Below are positions 34,511 to 45,400 of a stretch of 64,000 bases of DNA, in pieces. The stretch is from Dendrobium chrysotoxum. Lineage: Eukaryota > Streptophyta > Magnoliopsida > Asparagales > Orchidaceae. The stretch is taken from NCBI GenBank assembly GCA_019925795.1, contig CM034312.1, positions 78,619,528 through 78,683,527 of the forward strand. Direction: 5' to 3'. The notes beneath the pieces are model-generated. The model searched no databases, was not told the DNA's origin, and saw only the letters and a list, made by a program, of their open reading frames with translations. Numbering within the stretch: position 1 is the first letter of the stretch; every line of letters starts with the position of its first letter. The position numbers were made by a program, and so were the translations under genes.

Positions 34511-36487
34511 AGTATCATATTAGAGGCTTCTTCACACTTGCTGATGGTGCATGAGTGGCTCATAAACTGTTCTAGGTTTATGGAGGCTTTGGTTTTTGTG
34601 GGTCTGGATAGTGTCAACCAGATGAGGTACAGGAGGATGGACCACCACTTACTTACAGCTCTTGTTGAGAGGTGGTCACCACAAACGAATACTTTTCACC
34701 TCCATGTTGGTGAAATGAGTATCACATTGCAGGATGTCTTGATGATATTGGGGATACAAATTGATGGACCTGCTTTCGTTGGCCACCCAGTAGTAGGTGC
34801 AGACAGATGCTGGTTGAGTTGGTCAGATTGTTGTGATGATTTACTTGACTAGCATCCAGACCCTGATGTTTTATACCATGACTCATTCAACGCACATATT
34901 ACAGCAAAGTTCAGAATGGGACAGGCACATTCGCAGACGTGTTCCACTGAGATGGTTGAGGTGGACTTTTTGGAGGGACTTGTACATTGATCTTTTTGAG
35001 ATGTATTTTTGGTGGCATGTGCGGGCTTATATTTTATTTCTGCTTGGATGTCACCTGCTACCAAATACTTCAGGCTCTGAAATTCATCTGCAGTACTTGT
35101 CACTGATGGAGGACATAGCGATATTTCGGACTTACTCACTTGGAGGTGCAGTTTTAGCTCATTTGTACAGGGAGCAGTCTGAAGCAATCAGATCAAAACG
35201 GGCGAACATAGCAGGGTGTATCCAATTGTTGCAGATATGGGCTTGGGAGCATCTGTATGTTGGGAGACCTCAGCTTCATGTCCCATTTCCTATTGAGCTC
35301 AACGGTTTGAGTGTTGGCATAAGGTAATTTATTATATTGACGTTATGAATTTCCATTGCTATTAATAAAATGTTGAAACATGTCAAATAGGTGGAATGAG
35401 AAACGACTTCGGGAGGTATGTTAAGTACTTCCAGGGACGAGCTAGATGGCTTACTAGAGAGTCAGGTATGTTAAGTACAGTTATATTGTTAAATTTTAAT
35501 TCATATTAGTTGGTATTTTTTTAAAATTAATTGTACATGTAATATGTGAATCATACACCATAGAGATTCATGTACAGGTTCCAAATATATGCACTATAGG
35601 TCATGACACTTAGCTCTCAAGAGTTCCTTTAATCAGTTGGAAAATGGTAGAGTGACATTTTCTTGATCGAGTACTACGACATTTTGGATATTGCCCATCC
35701 GTCGATATAATGCCAATGGATCCTAGTTTTGTTAGAGTGGATGGACATGGTAAGGCAGATATAGATTGTGCTTTGTATCACCAAGCAAGTATTGCACTAT
35801 GGGAGAGTAGGAGAGCATATATTGTTACAGGAGAGATTCCTGGGCTAGACTATGATTATAAAGTGAAGCAGTACTTGGCATGGTTTCGTTCATGGGCGAC
35901 ACTGTACATGCTAAAGGCCCTAGTGGATCCTCCTAGTACATACTATCCAAGATCACCAGCTGAACGTCATATGGTAAGTTAAAGTTATATAAGAAGCAGT
36001 AAATTATATGATTAATTTGGAGTTGAATTACTAATCTTTGCAGCGAGATTTCTTTGTGAGCATGGAGATGAGATTGCAACCATACTTTAGGGGGACTGAG
36101 GAGACACTCATGCAGGTGGACATGAACATTGTAGGAGATATGTGCTAGAGACTACGCCAGCAAATATACGTTGATGATGCTCATTATTTCAATGAGACAG
36201 ATACTCAGCGGATAGTATTTAGTCCACCTGTTCCGACTTCAGATCCATGTGATGCTGGGTTGTCCTCCTATTCTGATTTGGGTCCCTCTCAGAGCCACTT
36301 CACAGCAGAGTTTGACTTCACCTCCATACCTCAATTCGTACCTTCTTCATTGGGAGAGCCCCCAGTTACTCAATCTGATGTTAGTGACCAAGAGCAGCGC
36401 CATCTACGTACCAGGCCACTACGAGCACTACAACATTTCACTCTAGGCACTGATGCGATACCACATCGACATAAGAGGAGGCATTAG
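34511..36487 (+). pseudogene. MAIN-like (plant mobile domain) gene, right copy, in IR2
   Basis: Mirror copy of 32405-34392. The first exon follows an acceptor-like TTCATTACAG and gives HLLMVHEWLINCSRFMEALV, then MDHHLLTALVERWSPQTNTF and GEMSITLQDVLMILGIQIDG. The frame then stops after DDLLD (34852). A 2-bp deletion relative to the left copy near 34940 shifts the next block, which resumes as LRWLRWTFWRDLYIDLFEMY with LLGCHLLPNTSG and YSLGGAVLAHLYRE (to 35327). A further exon at 35710-35982 holds SFVRVDGHGKADIDCALYHQ. The last, about 36045-36487, ends RPLRALQHFTLG...HKRRH before TAG. Left and right copies are broken at different places, so each decayed separately. Confidence 0.87.
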
Positions 36488-36839
36488 TGTTTTGTATCAT
36501 GTATCTTTTACTTGCTTTAATTTAATTTTGCTGTTGATTTTATGTATCTTATCATGCTACTATCATTAAAACAAATTAGTTGATTTTCTACTTGATGTCG
36601 TCTTCATGAGTTTAATTTCTTTGATTAATGAAATAGTTTTCGCTTTACTATATGATTAGCGAGTTATATTTAAATATTATAAAATTTCTAGAAGACACGA
36701 ACATAGAAATCCATATATTTTAATAAACATTTACAACAACATAGATTTTAGCATAATAACAAAACTTAACAAAGTATACACAATCATAATAACGTAAAAT
36801 AATATAGAATAAAAAATAGATTTTTTTTTAATTTCCTAA

Positions 36840-37510
36840 GAAGCGTATACAGACGTGATTGGAGCTATGTTTGTGTTGGACAATATTTCATATCGAACTC
36901 ATATTGCAGGTCTTGCTAGTCCTCAACATTGAAGAACTGTCTGAGCTGACCATCAGGTATAACTCTTTATCCTATCTTCATAAAAATCTACAATGTACTT
37001 GTCAAATCTCGAACACCAACTACAACATTAAATGACATGCTCAATGTCAAAGTGACTACAGTCAATATCTAGCGAGGAATGACCATCATCTCTATGGTGT
37101 TTCATCTCATGGTACCACATCTGTAAGAAATGAGTGCTGACAAGGTGATCATTCTCTTCCCGGAACCTAATTCCAAGAGATTTCCATCAAGCGGGGTTTA
37201 AGAAATCTCTTGCCCTGTATAGTTTCGCCCTTATTAACTCAACATGCATATTCCAAAGGCAATCGTCCTCTTCTTCGAACCACTCATGCACACAACACCT
37301 AAATATCTCATTCTCATTCGCCTTATGCTCCAACGGACTATCACCAGCTCGTGTTATACAAGCATGCATTCTTCGACTTGCATCATCGAACTTTTTTTTA
37401 TTAGGGACACCTTTAAGCTTCTAAATACATGGCCAAAACATTATAACTCAAGCACCTGCTCAACAAAAGTACTTGATGCCTCTTCTATGCACCTTTTATA
37501 TAGCACTGAT
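36840..37510 (-). pseudogene. Unknown frame X, right copy, in IR2
   Basis: Mirror partner of 31380-32040. 37369-37187 encodes MHACITRAGDSPLEHKANEN, then EIFRCCVHEWFEEEDDCLWN and MHVELIRAKLYRA. Upstream, KLKGVPNKKKFDDASRRM is in frame up to about 37430. Downstream frames toward 36840 give phrases such as MWYHEMKHHRDDGHSSLDID with stops. The protein is unassigned. Amino acids are better conserved between copies than the noncoding arm would suggest at first glance, but I could not quantify this. Confidence 0.5.
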
Positions 37511-37828
37511 TTAAGATATTGAATAATAACTTGCAGCCATATAACACATTAGGACTTGAATGAACATTATAACTTTACAGGTCATCTAATGTGAGGCTAT
37601 TACAAGCTACATGTAATGTCAGTTCACATTAAATGAGACATTATAAGAATCCTATGCTCTGAATGTCATAGGCCATCTGAGGAATCCAATGTCCTCAACA
37701 ACAGCACATTAATTACTTGTTACAGAGAAATCCAATGTACTCTCATAATAATATTAGTTATAGTAATTATAACTTAGCTTTAAGAGTATAATAAATATAA
37801 ATTAAATTAAAGGTATTTTAAGATTTTT

Positions 37829-37830
<2 letters not shown>

Positions 37831-37902
<72 letters not shown>
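37831..37902. repeat. TA microsatellite, about 36 units
   Basis: Continuous TA from about 37831 to 37902 in the right arm of IR2. Confidence 0.95.
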
Positions 37903-37905
<3 letters not shown>

Positions 37906-38198
37906 TCTATCATAAAATAATTCATATGTTACTCAATAATAATCCTTCTTACTATCAATAAAATAATTTGAAGATTCGTTTTAATTCTAACTTCTCTAAC
38001 AATTATCTTAACGTTCAATAGAAACAAAATTTACTTATAAATATTTTCTATCATTTGACAACCTATAATGATATGTAAATATGAACTGATTTTACCATAC
38101 AACTTTGTAGGATTTGATTTGACAATACAACTCAGAAAAAAATCTATTAAATAGTACTCATACAAAAGAATTTTATTTTTTAAAAAAGTAAGAAGCCA

Positions 38199-38366
38199 AA
38201 GTCGCCCGTTAAACGGGCGACTTACTTGCACACGCTTTTCTTGTTATTAGTCTGGTTGCTCTCAGCATAACGGCTACCTGAGTCAGCATACCCTAATGGA
38301 CATAAGTCGTCTGTTTAACAGGCGACTTACCTTAGTAGAAAAAGTCGCCCGTTAAATAGACGACTT
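38199..38366. repeat. Cluster of three short palindromes at the right tip of IR2
   Basis: Palindromes at 38199-38223, 38304-38328 and 38342-38366. The first is perfect apart from its central base: GTCGCCCGTTAAACGGGCG is its core. They mirror the left-tip cluster at 30515-30679. Confidence 0.87.
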
Positions 38367-38446
38367 TGGCGAGTTTTAAATTTTTTTTTTCATTGGTTAA
38401 TCACTTAATTAAAATTTAAATGGTACTTAGTTTAAAAAATTTCCCA

Positions 38447-38760
38447 CCAATCATTTGTTCTTCACCTCCCATGCCACCTTGTCAATCCGTAGCTCTTGTA
38501 CCTCCTCCATTGGGTTTGAATGCCATCAACCATGTGATTAGCTACCTCGACAATTTGCCAATATTCTGCCTTCCATTTGTAGTGCACCAACAACAATTTT
38601 CTTAGCTTTTCCCCTAAAAAAATTAATTAGGTTAATTACCTTTTTCTTTATTTTTTTACACGTTCTCTCACATAAACATTTCTATTCTACCCCGTAGAAT
38701 AAGAAAAACAGGCAATATTCTTCTTTCATATTTTTCAACAGAACTTCAGCATTTTTTTTT
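38447..38760 (+). mobile_element. Copia-like LTR fragment, second copy
   Basis: Diverged relative of 19111-19440, in the same orientation. Shared words include ACCTCCTCCATTGG, CATGTGATTAG, AATTAGGTTAATTA and TTCTTTCATATTTTTCAA. It abuts the right tip of IR2 within a few bases, so the palindrome may have inserted beside or into it. Confidence 0.5.
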
Positions 38761-39245
38761 ATTTGCACTATGTTTATTTCCTTGCCAGTGAAGCTCCTTT
38801 CTTAAACAATATTTCACTAGCTTTTGGAATAGCTTGCATCAGATTCCTACTGCTCGTTCAGTCTAAACTTAGTTGGAACGACTTGCATGGCCAGATGGCC
38901 TACCTTAGCCCTTTCGAATATATGGAAGTTGTATGCACTACGAAGGTTACTCGTGGATTTTATGGAAAAATATTTGAAACACTAACCATTATGCTTGTAT
39001 TTCTTTAGAAAACTTTAGACTTCCAAGTTACTTTTGATACTGAAGTAGTTGCCTAGATGTATTTAGCAGGATTCTCGAGTCTTTTGTCCGTTCACTTGGT
39101 ATGTGAGAAACATACGGATTATTTTCCAATAATCTGTAAAGAAAAAAAATGGAATGATTATCCGGATAAAGATATATTTTGCTTAGTCTTGTAAATGGAG
39201 CCCTAGGCCGGGACTTGAGTACCTAGTTTTAATTTTATTTGGTCC
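38761..39245. other. No recognisable gene
   Basis: The 81-codon plus frame at 38763-39008 has no known domain. A splice-like segment (acceptor AAGTAG at 39048, donor GTATGT at 39099) encloses 50 bp that is open in one frame, but its phase does not fit the candidate exon at 39517. Confidence 0.3.
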
Positions 39246-39400
39246 AAGAGAAATTATTCTGTGCGGTCATCGGATCATCCGGAGATGAATGAAAGCACGC
39301 CACGTCACCTGGTACATGACACCGGTACACAGCAGAAAATGACGTGGTGCTCTCATTCATCTCTGGACGTCGTCCGGTGACCGCACAGAATAATTAATCC
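39246..39400. mobile_element. Foldback MITE, about 150 bp
   Basis: AATTATTCTGTGCGGTCA at the left pairs with TGACCGCACAGAATAATT at the right, and the stem continues through GATGAATGA/TCATTCATC and CACGTCA/TGACGTG. A related element with the right end CACCGCACGTAATAATT lies at 41315-41455. Exact target duplication not clear. Confidence 0.8.
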
Positions 39401-39516
39401 ATCTATTAGGGTTCAAAAGTACTTAAAATGCTCATCAAACAGTCCATTAATCGCTACAATTGTGTTTGTTAGTTATTTGTCTTTGACAATACTTAATTTC
39501 TTTAAAACTTTCACAG

Positions 39517-39618
39517 GATTTGGCAGTGATGATGTGTAATATGCTGGGGCTGGAGTGCCATGCGTTGTTTACTGCTTTGGGGAAAATGTCAGCCATGATT
39601 CAGTCATATGCTGTTGAG
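39517..39618 (+). CDS. Candidate isolated exon, 34 codons
   Basis: TTTCACAG precedes and GTTTTTTT follows an open stretch of exactly 102 bp, beginning GATTTGGCAG and ending GTTGAG. It translates to DLAVMMCNMLGLECHALFTA followed by LGKMSAMIQSYAVE, a plausible amphipathic helical segment. Both splice sites look good and the phase is 0-0, but no partner exons were found nearby and I do not recognise the family. It could be a captured or orphaned exon of a host gene, or chance. Confidence 0.3.
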
Positions 39619-39953
39619 GTTTTTTTAATGTGTTTTAAATTTTTTTGGAGATGAAAATTTTACTGATTCTCATTTTCGATGTAGATGGTGCTTAGAATCA
39701 TTTAGTAAGCAGGTGTTTTATTAAGAACATCTCTAATGGAGTTTTGATGCATTGATCATTTGCTCGATTTCTATTAGCTACTAGAAGATAGATGCTGTGA
39801 CATTTATTTCAACAAAGTAAAATTATTAAGAAAAAAAACAATTTCATGTTGAATTGAATGGATAATTTAACTTGATTTATTTCCTGTGTAAGCCTGCTTC
39901 CCTTGAGCTGGAAGTAGGTGTTCAAGACCATTGGAAGTAATATTTTGTCTTGA

Positions 39954-39962
39954 TAGTGTATA
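39954..39962 (+). repeat. Left target site duplication of the 45-bp RTE insertion
   Basis: TAGTGTATA, repeated exactly at 40008-40016. Confidence 0.75.
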
Positions 39963-40007
39963 CTTTAGTCGACTCCACGTAGTGAGATAAAGATTTAATG
40001 TTATTGT
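39963..40007 (+). mobile_element. RTE-type LINE, 45-bp 3' end fragment (copy E)
   Basis: TAGTCGACTCCACGTAGTGA, then GATAAAGATTTAATGTTATTG, matches the extreme 3' end of copies A and C (GTAGTCAATCCCATATAGTG / GTAGACGACCCCACATAGTG, then GATAAAGGCTTGTTGTTG). It is flanked by TAGTGTATA on both sides. The preserved part includes only the tail-proximal sequence. Confidence 0.78.
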
Positions 40008-40039
40008 TAGTGTATATTAAAGTAGTATTTTCAGCTTCT

Positions 40040-40512
40040 CAAATGAGTATGAACGGGTCAACAGGTCAAGTTTAGGTTTGATTCAAAATTGATCCGACTT
40101 GAATTCATTAAACTTGAATCACATTTGTTTAATAAACATATCAAAAATATCAACCCGAATTTGACCCGCTAGTAACCCGAATTAGACCCATTAACTCATT
40201 TTGGTTTAAATTTTTTTTTTAACTTATTAACTATAAAATTTAACATATTTAATAAAAAATAAGAAGATTATACCTACAAGTAAAAAAATAAAAATATATA
40301 TATTAAACTGGTTATTTCAAGTCAAAAATAAGTTCGCAGGTTAGGTCGAATCTAACTCATTTAATAAACGGGTCGAAAAAATTCAAAAACTCAAATTTAA
40401 GTCATTTATTAAATGAGTCAACTTGAATTCGAATTTTTTGAGTTAAGCTCATCGAATATTTTGAGTTAAGCTCATATTGATTTGATAGGTTAGATTATTT
40501 TTTGACACCCTT
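40040..40512. mobile_element. MITE-like element of the CGGGTC family, AT-rich variant
   Basis: ACGGGTCAACAGGTCAAG at the left and AACGGGTCGAAAAAATTC further right. The right end TTTTTTGACACCCTTA matches the family terminus. The left terminus is unclear. Confidence 0.5.
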
Positions 40513-40940
40513 ATTATCACTCTTACATTTGCAAACTACAATGAACTCTCATAGCCTGTTTATTTTTAAGAACGTGTTTGATTCTGTTTGTGCTTATTTA
40601 TTTTATTTCCATTTTGTTTTTGTTTCACCTAAAATAGAAATAGTTTTAGATGTTCTTTATTTTTATAATAAGTGTTTTTTACCCAGTAAAAATAACTCGA
40701 TGCTTTTTATTAAAATTGATCGCATTGCTCCAAAATCAAATGGCACACATCATGCAAATTGAACTAAAATTGATCTATGTTTCAAAATTAAATGGCGCAG
40801 TATCATGTCATCTGGCATACGTAATGTTCAGTGTTTTATTTACAATAATAACAACAGATCACAAGTGAAATGTGGCTTGATCTTGCCATCTAAAAAATAT
40901 GAAAAACGTGGTAAGAAAATGGAAGAAGAAGAAAAAAAAT
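40513..40940. other. No recognisable gene
   Basis: Two overlapping plus frames (40502-40762, 40650-40868) show no domain. An imperfect repeat of AAAATTGATC, CAAAAT(C/T)AAATGGC and CAT near 40712 and 40769 is visible. Confidence 0.35.
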
Positions 40941-40944
40941 CTTA

Positions 40945-41085
40945 AGCTTCATTTGGAATGATTTTCTTGCTATTTTTTAAAATAATTTTTTAATATAAAA
41001 ATTTTTAATTTATAAAATTTTTATATTAAAAAACTATTTTAAAATAATAAAAAAATTATCCTGAACGAAGACTTAGTTTAAAGTT
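40945..41085. mobile_element. Foldback MITE (CTTCATTTGGAATGATTTTC type)
   Basis: Long stem: CTTGCTATTTTTTAAAATA and TATTTTAAAATAATAAAAA pair around an AT core, and the outer CTTCATTTGGAATGAT pairs with ATCCTGAACGAAG. Relatives lie at 42640-42745, 51085-51205 and 58855-59095. Confidence 0.75.
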
Positions 41086-41314
41086 ATATTAAAAGAGAAA
41101 TCTCAGTAGTTTATTTAACTGAACCTTTAAAATATGTCAAAAACTTATCTCGGACAAACCTAAGGCAAGCTATAAGCTAAGTTTCCAGTTGAGATGCAAT
41201 CAAACGCCATTCTTGTTTCTTTGTTCTTTGTTTTGGTAGGCATGAATCATAGGCCTAGGTCTGAGTAGAAATTGAAACGAATGGCAAGCAACCTTTTACA
41301 CCTAAAAATGAAGC

Positions 41315-41455
41315 GACTATTCAATGGGGAGTCCGAACACATCCAAATTGGCCTCCGGATGTCACATCATCCAATATATTATACATTGGATGATATGACA
41401 CGTCCGAATTAAACTCCGGACACCGCACGTAATAATTTATTCCATCTGACAAAGT
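41315..41455. mobile_element. Foldback MITE with internal palindrome
   Basis: GTCACATCATCCAATATATT and the mirrored ATTGGATGATATGAC form the core. CTCCGGA words occur on both sides and the right end CACCGCACGTAATAATT resembles the element at 39246-39400. Confidence 0.65.
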
Positions 41456-41484
41456 TATTCAATCTAAGGGGTATTCATATCCAT

Positions 41485-41860
41485 AAATATAATTATTATC
41501 ATTATGTAGCATGTATCATAAATATTGTATCTTATTAAGAGTCAAATTTCATATAAATTTAATAAAAAAATCATCTCCAATATTTTCTAACAAAATCCTT
41601 TTAGATCTATCTCTATATTTCTTAACATAGGCTGAATCTATTACATCTACTCTCCTAACTAGATCATTGAAAAGCCAACACCTTATGTGACCAAACAATC
41701 TAAGGAGACTCTACTCTTATCAGCATATAATCATTTCGCATTTTATCTCTAAGTGAAGTGTAAGGCCACTCATCCAACTCAACATCATCTTCTCTGCAAC
41801 GCCGCACTTAAATTTTATGCTTCTCTTTTAGCGGCCGATTGCACCATAAAACAAAAAAGG
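41485..41860 (-). pseudogene. RTE-type LINE 3' fragment, copy D
   Basis: Aligns along copy B 24240-24610 on the same strand. Shared words include GTCAAATT, CAATATTTTCTAAC, TTTTAGATCTA, GTGACCAAACAATCTAAGG and TTATGCTTCTCTTTTA. It covers only the reverse transcriptase C-terminal region; about one base in five differs and there are gaps, so it is older than copy B. No TTG tail remains. Confidence 0.85.
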
Positions 41861-42217
41861 CAAAGCCCTGCCCTCAGCCAATGGCCACTTCCTGAATATT
41901 AAAGTGGTATTCGACCAGAAATACCATCCATTTTTTAGAAGAAATTCAACGATCATAAAGCATCATAGGAAGTACTGCAAATAAAAATATATACGCACAA
42001 GATCCAAAATCCATAGTAAGCATAAAACTGCCCCCTAATGCACGATAAAATAAAACTTTTTTTAAGAAGTTCAACACATAGAAACCAACATCAGGATTTT
42101 TGACAAAAGACACTTAGATTTTGTGAAGACAACTAATGATTAGGGAGGCAGATTTAAACAAAGCATGAAAGGTCCTGTCTAGAGATTTCTATACCAAGAG
42201 ATTCTGAAATTGATTTT

Positions 42218-42408
42218 TCACTCTTCAGCCACATTGACCAACTCATACTCCACTAAAGAAAGGTTGTTATCATCCTTGACTGAAAAGTTCGCAGGTTCAG
42301 TTACCTCAACACGTCCCCACTTGTCTACAGCCAGCCTCATCGACCCCTTGAACATATCAATCTTGGCATTGCGGAGAGTCACTGTGGCACCAACCTTCAT
42401 CATATCAA
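42218..42408 (-). other. Exon 2 of the OB-fold gene
   Basis: Encodes the second half of the OB fold, ending at TGA (42218-42220). The sequence shows none of the decay of its surroundings, which argues for selection. The acceptor has a pyrimidine-rich run (CTGTTTTGTCAG). Confidence 0.88.
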
Positions 42409-45400
42409 CTGACAAAACAGATTAACCAATGTAAGCCAACAAAATATTTCATTATAAAATAATATTATTTTTTGATGTAACAGCTTATTTCACTCTTTTA
42501 GCAAGATTTATTCATCCCAATTTTGCTACAAAAACGAAGACAATAGCAGTTATCCTATAAAATAGGACAGATTGCTAAGCATGCTAAAATAATAAGAATT
42601 TATTTGAGATCACTTTTGTTTTCTTGTTTTTAAAAAACATATATGTTTTAGGCTGGGACAGCTTTCTTACCATTTTCTGAATTAATTTAATAAACTTTTT
42701 ATACTAAAAAGTTGTTTTAGAAAGTTGTTCCAAACGAAACATTAGTGTGCTTTTTAATTGTTTTGCTTTTGTGTTTTTAAAAACAAATCGGGTTGTTTAT
42801 AATATGCCAAAAAACTTGCTCATACTAATATAACAAGCAATACTACAAGATAATATCCAAAAACAACATCAAGGGGATTCCTTCGGTACAAATTCAGTCA
42901 AAACCAAGATGTTTCCATATACATAGAAAGGAGTAAAAATATAATAGCAGCGCATGGTGTAATAATGTGTGTATGTGTACTATCATTTCATATATAGGTG
43001 AGATAACAAAGTTGGCTGTTTCGGCATTTGTGAATGCAAAAATACCAAGCTAGCTCGCTGAATACCAATTCCTTAACAAAACAATAAATAACCTAGATAA
43101 AACTTAGAGAAGTTTACTCAATAAATTTGCGGATGACTCCCAAAATTTCCATACTTAGGCATTAAAGCTCAAACTTTTCACCCAAGTTCACAAAATAAGA
43201 GAAGACTGTATAGAGGAAGAAATGGAAATGGACAGTTCTCTTACAAAATGTGTATTTTCTACTACTATAAAGAATAAAATTCCTGGCATCAGCATAAGTG
43301 GCAATGAATTTTGTTGCTCGTCAGAAGGCGGTCTTGCCATATTGGTAGTGTTCGGAGGGAGAGTTTATCGGTTTAGTGTTACCCAGATAAACAGATTACG
43401 CCTCATAAGAGGCACAAACATTTATGGGTGGAAAAACCTGAAGGAAGAAATAACAAGGCCTAACCTATTTTAAATAATTTTGTTACGTATGTTCAAAAAT
43501 GTAATGGCTCATCCCTTCTATGATGTCGGCAAACAGAAATATAACACATGAACAGTTTGTGTGTGTTTTTGCGTCCAGGGTGTAACGAGATCGTTAGATT
43601 GAAGACAATGGTGGACAGGCAACATGATGTTAGTGTTGATCAACGGCAAACCAGTGACGAAGGACATAGACTTTGATAAACATTGAATAGGTCTTAGACT
43701 TATCAGATTCATCTCATTAAAACACATTCCAGCTAACATGTAAAATATAGAGGACATTTGACCCCTCAAATGGCATGGAAATTTTTTAATTATGTTTAGA
43801 GGTAATATTTAAAGAAAACCAAAAATCTGAACCGAATCTATCTTATTTGGTTAGTTTGGTTATGTTCTTGAAATATTGATTCATTTTTTATTAATAAATT
43901 GAACTTTTTTTTCGATTTTGTTTATTGGTTCAATTTTTTTCTTTCTTGAAACTAACAGCGGATATACACCAATATTTTCAAATATTAAATCAATCAAGTT
44001 TATGAAATGATTCTTTGATTTGAACTAAACAAGAGATAGAAAGATAAACAAGTCCAATGTTTATATAATTACTTGAAATGATTCTCTTATTTAATGAAAA
44101 AAATTATTATCAGTTAAAAATTCGATTTCTTAAAAATCAAACCGGATAAACCTAACTACATTTCAGTTCGTTTTGGTTCGTTTGTACAAATATTTTTGTC
44201 GGTTTGGTTTTCTTGATTTCAAATCCAAAACTAACTGTTTTTACGAATTCATCAACCAATCCATCCAAACAAACTAAATGCATGCTTCTAATTATGTTTT
44301 GGAACTTTATCTTAGGCTTATTTGGACTCGAATTAAGCCATTCGTATTACTATTTGGTACAACTCACCTAATTGCATTGTCTTGAGTATAAATTTTGTAA
44401 AAATGGTATTCATATGATCGTGAAGTTTATTCTAAAAGTTTGACCTAAACACTTCGGTGCTTTCAAATCTAAAATTTACATCAAATTTTGGGCTTGATCA
44501 AAATAAAATTTGGTAATGAGTCATTTGCACCATATTTTTTAATGTCAAAACCATAAGTCCAAAAATTCTCTAAATCTTCAAATTTTTTAAATGTAATATC
44601 AAAATTTGGAAATTTTCAAGACATGACCTCTCCTTGGACATATAAACCTTCTTAGAACAATGAATGAAATAATTACCCCTTGATCATAATTTCACCCTTA
44701 AATCAAATTGACACATCATTCAAAACAAAATTTGTTGAAAAGTTTATTTATTTTTTCCAAAATAACTCAAATTTGCCTTCAAAAGCTCTATTATGACTCA
44801 AACAAGCCAAAATTAAATCTACAACATTAAAAAATACCCTTGGGGCTTTGAAATGCTCTAAAAGGCTTACATAAGGCAAAAAACTGGGGCTAGAGATGTG
44901 AGTGGGTGGATGCGAGAGGCCGCCCCCATTGACGAGCTTCCAATTTTGTGCTTCAAATTTGAGTGGGGGGGGGGGGGGGTTGCAAATTAAAATTATGCAG
45001 GCATATTAATAAACATGGTTGGGTTTATTTTGGGATATACAAAAGTTGGTTGATACATATCCAAAATGGACATTGAAATTCCTGAATATAGTGGAAATTA
45101 AAAAAACGCCCTTAGAACCCCCTTCACAACAACCACAAATTGCTTGGCCTTAAGGCTTTTACATTGAGAGGAAGGCACTGCTCAAGTTAAGGTGAGAGTC
45201 ATTAGTCTGAAACCATCAACTCTACCTACAGATCTATTGTGACGACATGGTCCCCATTATGATGACATGTTATAGTTTCATGAACAAATAACATTCTATC
45301 ATGGAGTGCTTTCAACAAACTAATTTGGTTTTCAAGAGCAACTTTCCTATTTTCACTTTTGGGCTTGAGCAAAGAAGAAATAAAATCAACATGGAGATGG

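Larger units (their letters stand above)
34456..38444 (-). repeat. Right arm of the 8-kb palindrome (IR2)
   Basis: Reverse complement of 30441-34445. Carries the MAIN-like gene on the plus strand and frame X on the minus strand, again tail to tail. It differs by substitutions, small indels and a longer TA tract at 37831-37902. Ends at TTTCC (38440-38444); from 38447 unrelated retroelement-like sequence follows. Confidence 0.93.

Noticed and set aside
39049..39098. 50-bp splice-bounded segment as an exon joined to 39517-39618
   Set aside because: The only open frame ends in phase 1, which would put a stop in the next segment.
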